From CAYVXE01 sp964455375 (GTDB taxonomy: Bacteria; Zhuqueibacterota; Zhuqueibacteria; Oceanimicrobiales; Oceanimicrobiaceae), in assembly GCA_964455375.1 (NCBI GenBank), contig CAYVXE010000013.1, forward strand, positions 1-61,805: a stretch of DNA of 61,805 bases, given 5' to 3'. Both the position numbers and the translations under genes were made by a program. Within the stretch, counting starts at the first letter, position 1; each line of letters begins with the position of its first letter. This document shows positions 24,591-32,247 of this stretch, piece by piece. A model generated the notes under the pieces. The model saw only the letters and a program-made list of their open reading frames with translations, did not search any database and had not been told where the DNA came from.

Positions 24591-25234
24591 CGGTTCTCCA
24601 TTTTATGGTTACAATGCGACCACTAAGACTCAAGGGCTCTAAGTTTATGTAATAAATCAATGAGTGTCCGGTTAAAGAATATATCTGAAAAAATCGACCA
24701 TCTGCTTAGAAGGTTGGGGCCGTGAAAAAAAAGGCAATAGAAATATGTAGCTCGACATTTATGTCGAGAAATTCGACCTCAAGCTCGACGATATAAACGT
24801 TGCGTTGCAGTCCTTTTGTAAGCTTTTTAGACAACCCCACGCAGAGAATTTGTGGCCAGTTTCACGATTTGCTTTTTCGAATCCTTCCTATCGAGGCGGC
24901 CCAAAAAGTCAAAAAATGTTGTCATTTTTTCTCTGTGAGCTCTGTGGCGATGTTTTATTCAAATATTGCCTGATTTGGAAAATTATTCTTTGGGTATTCG
25001 TATTGTTCAAACGTTTTTGTCTTTTGAGTCTTACCTGCCCGCAGCAGGCGGGGAGACTTTGAGGTTGANNNNNNNNNNNNNNNNNNNNNNNNNNNNNNNN
25101 NNNNNNNNNNNNNNNNNNNNNNNNNNNNNNNNNNNNNNNNNNNNNNNNNNNNNNNNNNNNNNNNNNNNTTTTTGTCTTTTGAGTCTTACCTGCCCGCAGC
25201 AGGCGGGGAGACTTTGAGGTTGAATAGCTACGTT
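24591..25234. repeat. Gene-free repeat-rich spacer with palindrome and assembly gap
   Basis: 644 nt between DUF885-like and GYF_2-MinD genes without a credible gene. It contains a perfect 8-bp-stem palindrome CTCGACATTTATGTCGAG at 24751-24768, with further TCGACCTC/AGCTCGACG units, and the family C block at 25012-25068 and again 25167-25226. That block has a CCTGCCCGCAGCAGGCGGG hairpin and GAGACTTTGAGGTTGA. The short open frames here are repeat sequence. Confidence 0.7.
25069..25168. other. Assembly gap (100 N) with identical 55-bp flanks
   Basis: Exactly 100 N. The 55 bases to the left (25014-25068) equal the 55 bases to the right (25169-25223). As with the gap at 2452, this suggests two contigs ending in the same assembler k-mer inside a dispersed repeat. 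Confidence 0.95.
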
Positions 25235-26560
25235 TTAGGTAACGAACACACTTGATTTTTCAATACGTTGTTCTTTCAGTACCGGTTCAATATGTCGAAC
25301 CCGGCATGGTTTGCCGCCGTCCTGGAAGTCGCAATTACCCCAGTAGAAGCAGTCGATCGAGCAAATTGGTTGCTGTGTCTGAGACTCTGTGTGGGTGTAG
25401 TTGCGGGACACATGTTCCAACTGTGTGTTCCAGCGTCTTTTTTCCAAAAGATGTTTGATACCCTTTTTTCCTAACAAATTGACCCGAATCATTTTTGATA
25501 GATCCTGTGCGGCCTGAGTTCTGGCATTGTAGAGTAACAAGGGCTGCATGTTTTTTACAGCACAGCTTACATTTGCATCGTAAGAGATGTAGCCGAGATA
25601 TTCTGTGCGAACCGAAAGGAGTTCAATGAATGCCGTTTGGATGGCTTTACCTTCCAACAGGTCATCTTTCGTCCTTACCATATTCAGAATAATCCGTGGC
25701 GTAAAATTTTGTAGAATGTCCGTAGCGACGGTGACCGCTGAGGGGTCGATAGTCGCGATATGCTCCAGGATTTTCTTCATGGTCAGGGCTGTTTTTCCGG
25801 GTTTGTTGATTTCTTGCTGTGCGAGAAACTGCCCAATGCTGTTGTGTTTTTTGAAAGCGAGTTTGAACTGCCGCATAAGGCAGGTCTTTATAAATCCAAA
25901 TGCTTCATAAACAGATGTTGGTTCCGGTGTGATGACCAGTATTTTTTCATCTGCTAAGAGAAAGAAGTCGATAATGCTCCTGGATGAACCCGCCCCCAAA
26001 TCGAGAACAACCGTGTCTGCGTTGAGCGTCTTTAGTTCCTTTATGAAGCGCTGTTTGTGTATGTATTTTGGATTGGCCAGGCCCAGTGTGCCGCAAGAAC
26101 CTGAAATGAGTTGCAACCGGTTAACCGGCGTTTGCAGAACAATTTCGTTTAATGTTTCTTTTTGCAGCGTGTAGAAATCGAAGAATGTAAACTTCGGCTC
26201 GAGAATACCCAGACTGGTGTGCAGATTGGCGCCGCCAAAATCTGCATCCACCAGAATGACATCCTGACCCATGGATGCCAGACCAACACCGATGGAACCG
26301 GTGAGAACGGTTTTTCCCACACCGCCTTTACCGCTGGCAATGGCAAATATTTTAGGTTCCCGGCTGTCTGGTCGAGGTTTTTTCTCCTGGAAGAGTGTTT
26401 TACATTCGGCAACTGTTTTCGCCTCTTTCCATGTTGCCTCGGTTTCATCCCATAGTACGTCCTCTTCGCAAAAACTGCCCTGACGAATTAACTTTTTTAA
26501 TTCATTTATTGAGAGTGGACCTTGTTTCCTTGTGCCGACTTTTACATAAAAGTCCTTCAT
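25235..26560 (-). CDS. GYF_2-domain/MinD-like ATPase fusion
   Basis: A protein of about 441 aa. Residues 1-55 form a GYF_2 domain (DUF4339): FYVKVGTRKQGPLSINEL and the VLWDETEATWKEA end. A P-loop of the MinD/FlhG type follows: IFAIASGKGGVGKT (deviant Walker A, residues 71-84), VDADFGGANLH (switch I) and VVLDLGAGSS. The C-terminus has a four-cysteine cluster C-x3-C-x6-C-x8-C (CSIDCFYWGNCDFQDG...C) that could bind zinc or an Fe-S centre. The ATPase part resembles FlhG/FleN and cell-pole positioning ATPases. The start at 26560 follows GGAG; the frame extends 9 codons further. It is divergent from lgt. Confidence 0.85.
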   Translation of the reverse strand: MKDFYVKVGTRKQGPLSINELKKLIRQGSFCEEDVLWDETEATWKEAKTVAECKTLFQEKKPRPDSREPKIFAIASGKGGVGKTVLTGSIGVGLASMGQDVILVDADFGGANLHTSLGILEPKFTFFDFYTLQKETLNEIVLQTPVNRLQLISGSCGTLGLANPKYIHKQRFIKELKTLNADTVVLDLGAGSSRSIIDFFLLADEKILVITPEPTSVYEAFGFIKTCLMRQFKLAFKKHNSIGQFLAQQEINKPGKTALTMKKILEHIATIDPSAVTVATDILQNFTPRIILNMVRTKDDLLEGKAIQTAFIELLSVRTEYLGYISYDANVSCAVKNMQPLLLYNARTQAAQDLSKMIRVNLLGKKGIKHLLEKRRWNTQLEHVSRNYTHTESQTQQPICSIDCFYWGNCDFQDGGKPCRVRHIEPVLKEQRIEKSSVFVT

Positions 26561-26824
26561 TGGAAGAATCTCCGGGTTGGATGTCACACGATGTTTTTTA
26601 TTAACTCAAGATACGAATTTTTTGTATGAAACGGGATAAAAGAATTTTAATTTAAAACAATGAGGGTTCATTGTCAATAAATTGCAGCCATTTAAGATAT
26701 ATTATTCACAATATTAGACAAATCTCTTGCAGTTGAAGGAATGTTTTTTTTATTAAAGGAATCTTTAAATTTAGAAATAAACATTCTTTCGAAATCGAAA
26801 ACGAACTGTTGCAGGAGAATTATT

Positions 26825-27616
26825 TTGCCAAAATCATATTTTGTCTGGAAAGTCAGCCCTGAAATATTTCACGTTGGTTTTTTTACGCTGCGGTGGTACA
26901 GTATTTGTTTTATGCTGGCTTTTATCTTTGGATTTTTTGTTCTCGACAGAATGTTCAAAAAAGAACATGTTCCTGAACTGTTTCTGAACGATCTGTTTTA
27001 TTATGTCTTCATCAGTACCGTGATTGGTGCACGTCTCGGACACTGTCTGTTTTATGAACCGGTTTATTATTTTCATCATCCGCTCGAAATTCTCCAGGTC
27101 TGGCGGGGTGGACTTGCCAGTCATGGCGCCGCGATTGGTATTTTGATCGCAATTTATTTGTTGAGCAAAAAAAATAAGCGTTATTCGTATTTATGGATTC
27201 TCGACCGGGTGGTGATTGTCGTGGCGTCCGGCGGCTTTTTTATCCGTGTGGGTAATCTTTTTAATTCGGAAATAATCGGCAAAACAACTGAGGTCCCGTG
27301 GGCGTTTATTTTTGCGCGTGTTGATTTGTTGCCGCGGCATCCGACGCAATTGTACGAAGCGCTGGCTTATCTGGCCGTTTTTGGTCTGTTGATGTTTGTG
27401 TACACAAAATATGCCGGTAAACCTGCAGAAGGACTCTTGTCCGGTTTGTTTTTGATCGGTGTTTTTACCAGCCGGTTTTTTATTGAATTTCTCAAAGAAA
27501 ACCAGTCGGCATTTGAGTCCGGGATGATTCTGAATATGGGACAGATTTTGAGCATCCCATTTGTGCTGAGTGGAATCTGGTTTGTCATCCGTACAAAACG
27601 GCTAAGGCGAAGCTGA
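26825..27616 (+). CDS. lgt: Prolipoprotein diacylglyceryl transferase
   Basis: A polytopic inner-membrane enzyme (263 aa) that adds diacylglycerol to the lipobox cysteine. Motifs are GARLGHCLFYEP, GGLASHGAAIG with the essential histidine, the Lgt signature GGFFIRVGNLFNSE, and RHPTQLYEAL. Seven hydrophobic segments are visible. The frame is open from 26741, but that would add 28 hydrophilic residues; the TTG at 26825 lies 7 nt after AGGAG (26813-26817). It acts before LspA (5702) and matures Pal, CpoB and the DUF885-like lipoprotein of this window. A 305-nt spacer with a gap follows. Confidence 0.93.
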   Translation: MPKSYFVWKVSPEIFHVGFFTLRWYSICFMLAFIFGFFVLDRMFKKEHVPELFLNDLFYYVFISTVIGARLGHCLFYEPVYYFHHPLEILQVWRGGLASHGAAIGILIAIYLLSKKNKRYSYLWILDRVVIVVASGGFFIRVGNLFNSEIIGKTTEVPWAFIFARVDLLPRHPTQLYEALAYLAVFGLLMFVYTKYAGKPAEGLLSGLFLIGVFTSRFFIEFLKENQSAFESGMILNMGQILSIPFVLSGIWFVIRTKRLRRS

Positions 27617-27660
27617 GTTGTTCTCCCCGGGATAAAGAGTGAAAATAAAATTGTTGTGTC

Positions 27661-27704
27661 TGTGATGTTGTTTCCCACTTCAGCCTGAGCAGTGACTCTC
27701 ATTC
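27661..27704 (+). repeat. Possible truncated copy of repeat family A
   Basis: Contains GTTTCCCACTTCAGCCTGAGC, close to the left part of family A, then diverges and is cut by the gap at 27705. The gap may have arisen because the assembler could not cross this repeat. Confidence 0.45.
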
Positions 27705-27804
27705 NNNNNNNNNNNNNNNNNNNNNNNNNNNNNNNNNNNNNNNNNNNNNNNNNNNNNNNNNNNNNNNNNNNNNNNNNNNNNNNNNNNNNNNNNNNNNNNN
27801 NNNN
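27705..27804. other. Assembly gap (100 N), no flanking duplication
   Basis: Exactly 100 N. Unlike the other two gaps, the flanks (ending GACTCTCATTC and starting CAAAGAAATCCC) do not overlap, so real sequence of unknown length is probably missing. Confidence 0.95.
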
Positions 27805-27921
27805 CAAAGAAATCCCTTTTTAAATTAATGCAAAATATGCGCTTCAGGTTAATTTTGTTCTGAAAAAGCGCCGATGTTATGAACGTCTAATAGCGTTTAC
27901 TTTATATTCAAAAGAGGCCGT

Positions 27922-28830
27922 ATGCTCGAACTTGAAAATATTTCCAAAACATTTGCTACCGACTTATTTGCAAAAAAGATGACGGCTCTGAAATCGATCA
28001 CGTTAGCCGTTAACCGCGGCGAGGTGTATGCGTTTATCGGCCCGAATGGGGCTGGCAAAACGACGACCATCAAACTCATTCTCGGACTTATTTTCCCGGA
28101 TAGCGGCAGCATATTTGTCAATGGGATTCATTACCGCAACAAACTCCTGCGCAGACAGGTGGGCTATCTTCCGGATCAACCGTACTTTTATGATGATTTA
28201 ACCGCCATTGAATATCTGAAATTTGCCGGGAAATTATTTTCCCTGTCAAATGGGGAGATCGACAAAAAAATCAAATCACTGATTCCTCAGGTTGGGCTTT
28301 CGGGGAAAGAAAACGTCCGGCTGCGGCATTTTTCCAGAGGCATGTTGCAGCGCCTGGGAATGGCCCAGGCCCTCATCCATGATCCCGAACTGCTCATTTT
28401 AGATGAACCCATGACAGGTCTAGACCCGTTAGGGAGAAAGGAATTCCGTGATTTTATTTTGCAGCTCAGGCAGCAGGGGAAAACGATTTTTTTCAGTTCA
28501 CACATTCTCGCCGATGCTGAGATGATCAGCGACCGTGTGGGCATCTTAAATCACGGCTGTTTAATCAAAGAAATGCAATTGAATGAACTGCAGTCTGCAG
28601 AATCGCAGGGAGTGGAAATCGTCTTCCGCAAACCCGAAGCGGCTGCGATGGCTGACGATTTTCCCTGGAAGGTGGAGGTGGTGAATCACAACGGCATTAT
28701 GACTCTGGAAGATGAAAATGCCGTTTTTCAAGCGGTGGAGTGGGTGCAACATGCCGGCGGACAGATCGTTTCAATTTCACCGAAACGCAAAACACTGGAA
28801 GATATCTTCATTCAGGAGGTGAAGCAGTGA
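27922..28830 (+). CDS. ABC transporter ATP-binding protein
   Basis: A 302-aa ATPase with Walker A GPNGAGKTT (residues 40-48), Q-loop region, signature LRHFSRGMLQRLGMAQ, Walker B LLILDEP and H-loop FFSSHI. The C-terminal 80 residues form the extra domain usual in ABC-2 exporters (NatA/CcmA-like). It pairs with the permease whose GTG start overlaps this stop (GTGA at 27-30 of 28800), giving tight coupling. Substrate is unknown. Confidence 0.92.
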   Translation: MLELENISKTFATDLFAKKMTALKSITLAVNRGEVYAFIGPNGAGKTTTIKLILGLIFPDSGSIFVNGIHYRNKLLRRQVGYLPDQPYFYDDLTAIEYLKFAGKLFSLSNGEIDKKIKSLIPQVGLSGKENVRLRHFSRGMLQRLGMAQALIHDPELLILDEPMTGLDPLGRKEFRDFILQLRQQGKTIFFSSHILADAEMISDRVGILNHGCLIKEMQLNELQSAESQGVEIVFRKPEAAAMADDFPWKVEVVNHNGIMTLEDENAVFQAVEWVQHAGGQIVSISPKRKTLEDIFIQEVKQ

Positions 28831-29594
28831 CAGCTATATGGATGATCGCCCAGAATACATTTAAAGAAAACATGCGCAACCGCGTCATGGGAGTCATTTT
28901 AATATTTGCTGTGTCCCTCATTGTGCTGTCCTCGATTATCAGTCAGTGGTCACTTGACCAGCAGGTGAAAATTCTCAAGGACTTCGGTCTGGCAGCGATT
29001 TCACTATTTGGTCTGCTCATGGCTATGTTCGTGGGCGTGCGCACATTTTATCAGGAAATCGAGCACAAAACCATTTATATGCTCGCCAGCAAACCCATCG
29101 GCCGCTGGCAAATCATTCTCGGCAAATACGCCGGGTTAGCGGCAACCATTCTGCTAAATGTGTTTGCTATCAGTACAACCTTGTTTCTGGTCAATTACTT
29201 TGTTGAGCACGCTTTTGACTGGCATTTACTTCCGGCCATCCTTCTGATCTGTCTGGAGATTTTTCTCGTCATCGCCTGGGCAATTTTCTTCTCGACCGTA
29301 ACGTCTTCACTTATGAGCTCAATATTGACGTTTTTCATTTTTGTCATGGGGCATTTGGCGCCCGACATCATGCTCTATACAAAAATTCATCCGCACTCCT
29401 CTATCAATCCTGTTTTGAAAGTCTTGCACGCAATCGTGCCGAATCTGGAGAATTTTAACATTAAAACCGCTGTGGTGGAAGGACTGCCATTGCCTCCGCA
29501 TGCGGTCAGTTACGCCATTTTATACGGCATGGCGTATGTTGCGGTCATGTTAATGATTACTGCATTCATCTTTGAGAAAAAAGATTTAAAATGA
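28827..29594 (+). CDS. ABC-2 type transporter permease
   Basis: A 255-aa membrane protein with six hydrophobic segments and the ABC-2 block YQEIEHKTIYMLASKPIGRW after the second, typical of the NosY/gliding-type permeases. A much longer frame is open upstream, but its codons lie inside the ATPase gene in another frame. The GTG at 28827 follows AGGAGGTG and overlaps the ATPase stop by 4 nt. The stop overlaps the next start by 4 nt. Confidence 0.88.
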   Translation: MTAIWMIAQNTFKENMRNRVMGVILIFAVSLIVLSSIISQWSLDQQVKILKDFGLAAISLFGLLMAMFVGVRTFYQEIEHKTIYMLASKPIGRWQIILGKYAGLAATILLNVFAISTTLFLVNYFVEHAFDWHLLPAILLICLEIFLVIAWAIFFSTVTSSLMSSILTFFIFVMGHLAPDIMLYTKIHPHSSINPVLKVLHAIVPNLENFNIKTAVVEGLPLPPHAVSYAILYGMAYVAVMLMITAFIFEKKDLK

Positions 29595-30433
29595 AAAAGG
29601 GAGTCGTCGCCGTTTTTTGCGGTTTGGTTTTATGTCTGGTGATCGTGAGCACAAACAAAGATTTGGACCGCTACCGGACTCCCGAGAGCGCATTGGCAGA
29701 AACGTTCTATTTGCCGGATAGTCAAATTTTAAAAATAGCATCTTTGGGATTTGAAAGCTTTCTCGCGGATATTCTCTGGGTAAAACTGATTCTGTATTAC
29801 GGCAGCCACGCTCTGGATGATGATAATCCTTACTATGAAATTCTAAAAAATCGTGAGCATTCCGGATTGCCAAAACCAGTGCGTCGAAATGAGCACAAAT
29901 CGGCAACCGATAACAACAACACCGCCGTACAAAACGGAAGCATCGATTTTTCCAGAGACTCTGTTCTGGTGCGACATCATTCGTTTAATCTAAAAAATGA
30001 CCGTTACGTTTATCCGCTGCTGCGGCGTATCGTTGCGCTGGATGAACATTTTATCCCTCCCTATGAATTCGGCGGACTCGTGATGCTTCAGGAAACAAGT
30101 GACGTCACAGAGGCAGAGTCCCTTTTACAATACGGGCTGGAAAAGAACCCGCTGCGTTGGGAGTTTCCATACCATTTGGGGTATATTGAACTGTTTTACA
30201 AAGGCAACGATGAAGCTGCTTTAAAGTGGCTGAGCCGGGCGATGGCCCTGCCGCAACGACCGGCATTTTTTGAAAATCTGTATCAGTCCTTCATAAAAAA
30301 GCGCGGGGATTCTCAAATTTATATCGATTACCTGGACGGTTTATACCGGAGTACAGACAACGACAAAATCAAAAAGAATATCGCCCTGCTGATTGCAGAA
30401 TTAAAACGTAAATTCCCCCCCCGGTCGAAATAA
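29591..30433 (+). CDS. TPR-like membrane-anchored protein of the ABC operon
   Basis: A 280-aa protein with one N-terminal membrane helix (residues 4-21) and a periplasmic part. The block FLADILWVKLILYYGSHA and YVYPLLRRIVALDEHFIPPYE are conserved in TPR proteins that follow ABC-2 exporter genes in several phyla. TPR-like helices occupy residues 165-240 (YGLEKNPLRWEFPYHLGYIE). A polar insert of about 45 residues with four consecutive Asn/Thr (TDNNNTAV) interrupts the region before YVYPLL. The start overlaps the permease stop by 4 nt. It is probably an accessory subunit; function is not established. Confidence 0.7.
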   Translation: MKKGVVAVFCGLVLCLVIVSTNKDLDRYRTPESALAETFYLPDSQILKIASLGFESFLADILWVKLILYYGSHALDDDNPYYEILKNREHSGLPKPVRRNEHKSATDNNNTAVQNGSIDFSRDSVLVRHHSFNLKNDRYVYPLLRRIVALDEHFIPPYEFGGLVMLQETSDVTEAESLLQYGLEKNPLRWEFPYHLGYIELFYKGNDEAALKWLSRAMALPQRPAFFENLYQSFIKKRGDSQIYIDYLDGLYRSTDNDKIKKNIALLIAELKRKFPPRSK

Positions 30434-30724
30434 TTCTCTGCTGATTCCTTGCGTTTTTCCGTATAGCTGCATATATTTCAAAGTTGTCACTTAAGTTGAC
30501 GCCTATGGGCGATGCCTGACGAGAGATCTGGCCAGTTCTTGTGTCAGACCTTTCGGCTTCCGCTGCTTCGCTCTAGGTGACAAGATAAAAGTCAATCCTC
30601 TTTAAGATACATACGCCTTGCAAAAGTAATAGAATGACACCTCAAACCATGCGAGAAATGTTCGTAACAAAGCATACTCAATCATACTTAATTTCATTAT
30701 CACTACGAAGCGGAGGGAAGAAAG
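30434..30724. repeat. Spacer with degenerate intergenic repeat
   Basis: 291 nt without a gene. The stretch 30480-30590 contains GATGCCTGACGAGAGATCT and TTCGCTCTAGGTGACAAG, which resemble the hairpin part of family B near 50140 and the segment near 61700. The last 60 nt should hold the promoter of the M28 gene. Confidence 0.45.
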
Positions 30725-32119
30725 ATGAAGACACAAGCAGGCAGTTGGTCTTGCCGCATCCTGGCTGCAGTAATTTTTTTGTTGATTTGCTTACCGGTGT
30801 TGGCACAGGACGGCATAGCACCACCGGCACAGGATATGCGTCCCTACGATATTGTTGCTGCGGCTTCACCGGAACGGATTGAGTCAACCATCCGCAAGCT
30901 CGCCAGCTTTGGTACCCGGAGCACGCTATCGGATACAGTTTCTGAAACCCGCGGCATCGGCGCTGCCCGGCGTTGGATCAAATCAGAGTTCGAGAAAATT
31001 TCGAACGAGTGCGGCGGATGCCTGGACGTTTTCTATCAACGCAGTCTTGTGAAAGCAAAAGAGAGTCGACGCATCCCTGTGGACACCTGGGTTGTGAATG
31101 TTATTGCCATTCAAAGAGGTCGTACCCACCCGAACCGCTACGTCATCATGTCCGGAGATATTGACTCTCGCCCCTCTGATGGCTCTGACGGTAAAACCGA
31201 TGCGCCCGGCGCCAACGACAATGCTTCCGGCATGGCGGGCACCATTGAAGCCGCCAGGTTACTCACAAAATACAAATTTGGCAGCAGTATTGTTTATGCG
31301 GGCCTGTCCGGCGAAGAGCAGGGACTGTTCGGCGGCGCATACATGGCGAAGGTTGCGAAAGAAGAAGGTTGGGACATCATCGGTGTCGTGAATAATGACA
31401 TGATCGGCAACATCGAAGGCATTGACGGTGTGATTCAAAATAACTCGTTCCGGGTTTTTTCCGAACCGACACCGGTGACCGAGTCAGAAGAAACGCGTCG
31501 CAGACGTCGCTTCTTTGGCGGTGAAGTCGATGGTCCGTCGCGTCAGCTTGCCCGTTATGTCGCCCGTATGACCGACACATACATTCTGAATCTTGAGCCG
31601 ATGCTCATCTACCGCCTGGACCGGTTCGGACGCGGCGGCCATCACAAGCCGTTCAATGATCTGGGTTACACAGCGGTTCGCATCATGGAAACGCACGAAA
31701 ACTACACACGGCAGCATCAGGATGTGCGGGTTGAAAACGACATCAAATACGGGGACGTCATCGATGGTGTGAACTTTGACTATGCTGCCAAAATTACCGC
31801 AGTCGATGCCATCACACTGGCAGCCCTTGCCTGGGCGCCCACAGCGCCCCGAAATGTAAAAATCGGCGGGGCAGTACAGCCTTCCACGACCTTGGTCTGG
31901 GAGACGTCGGACGATCCCAACCTCACAGGCTATAAAATTTACTGGCGCGATACCACAGCGCCGCAATGGCAACATTCACGTTTCGTTGGTATGACCACCG
32001 AATATACGTTGAAAAATATCGTCATCGATAATTATCTCTTTGGGGTGGGATCTGTGGGTAAAGATGGCAGTGAAAGTCTGGTCACTTTTCCGTCCGGAAT
32101 TATTCGGCGTGGTCGTTGA
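30725..32119 (+). CDS. Secreted M28 family metallopeptidase
   Basis: A 464-aa protein with a signal peptide (ILAAVIFLLICLPVLAQ) and an M28 aminopeptidase-like domain. Metal-site blocks are MSGDIDSRPSD, DAPGANDNASG, LSGEEQGLFGG (catalytic and ligand glutamates) and VVNNDMIGN, with the final histidine in ETHENYTRQHQ. The first block has Asp (GDIDS) where classical M28 enzymes have His (GHxDS). The last 90 residues look like a fibronectin type III domain (VQPSTTLVWETSDDPNLTGY, IYWRDT). A GGAGGGAAG site precedes the ATG. It is followed by the M1 gene in the same direction. Confidence 0.88.
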   Translation: MKTQAGSWSCRILAAVIFLLICLPVLAQDGIAPPAQDMRPYDIVAAASPERIESTIRKLASFGTRSTLSDTVSETRGIGAARRWIKSEFEKISNECGGCLDVFYQRSLVKAKESRRIPVDTWVVNVIAIQRGRTHPNRYVIMSGDIDSRPSDGSDGKTDAPGANDNASGMAGTIEAARLLTKYKFGSSIVYAGLSGEEQGLFGGAYMAKVAKEEGWDIIGVVNNDMIGNIEGIDGVIQNNSFRVFSEPTPVTESEETRRRRRFFGGEVDGPSRQLARYVARMTDTYILNLEPMLIYRLDRFGRGGHHKPFNDLGYTAVRIMETHENYTRQHQDVRVENDIKYGDVIDGVNFDYAAKITAVDAITLAALAWAPTAPRNVKIGGAVQPSTTLVWETSDDPNLTGYKIYWRDTTAPQWQHSRFVGMTTEYTLKNIVIDNYLFGVGSVGKDGSESLVTFPSGIIRRGR

Positions 32120-32247
32120 GTTATACAATGAGTAACCACGCATGACTCTATCAGAGATAGCCAATGGAACATAAGTGGTTTTCGAATGACGTATTCAACC
32201 CGCCGTTACGAATTCATTCAAATCTAAGTTGAAGGGAGGAAAATCCG

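Noticed and set aside
24805..25217. Open frames of 80-85 codons in the spacer before the GYF_2-MinD gene
   Set aside because: They cover repeat sequence and an N-gap, have no ribosome-binding site, and read as cysteine-rich low-quality protein.
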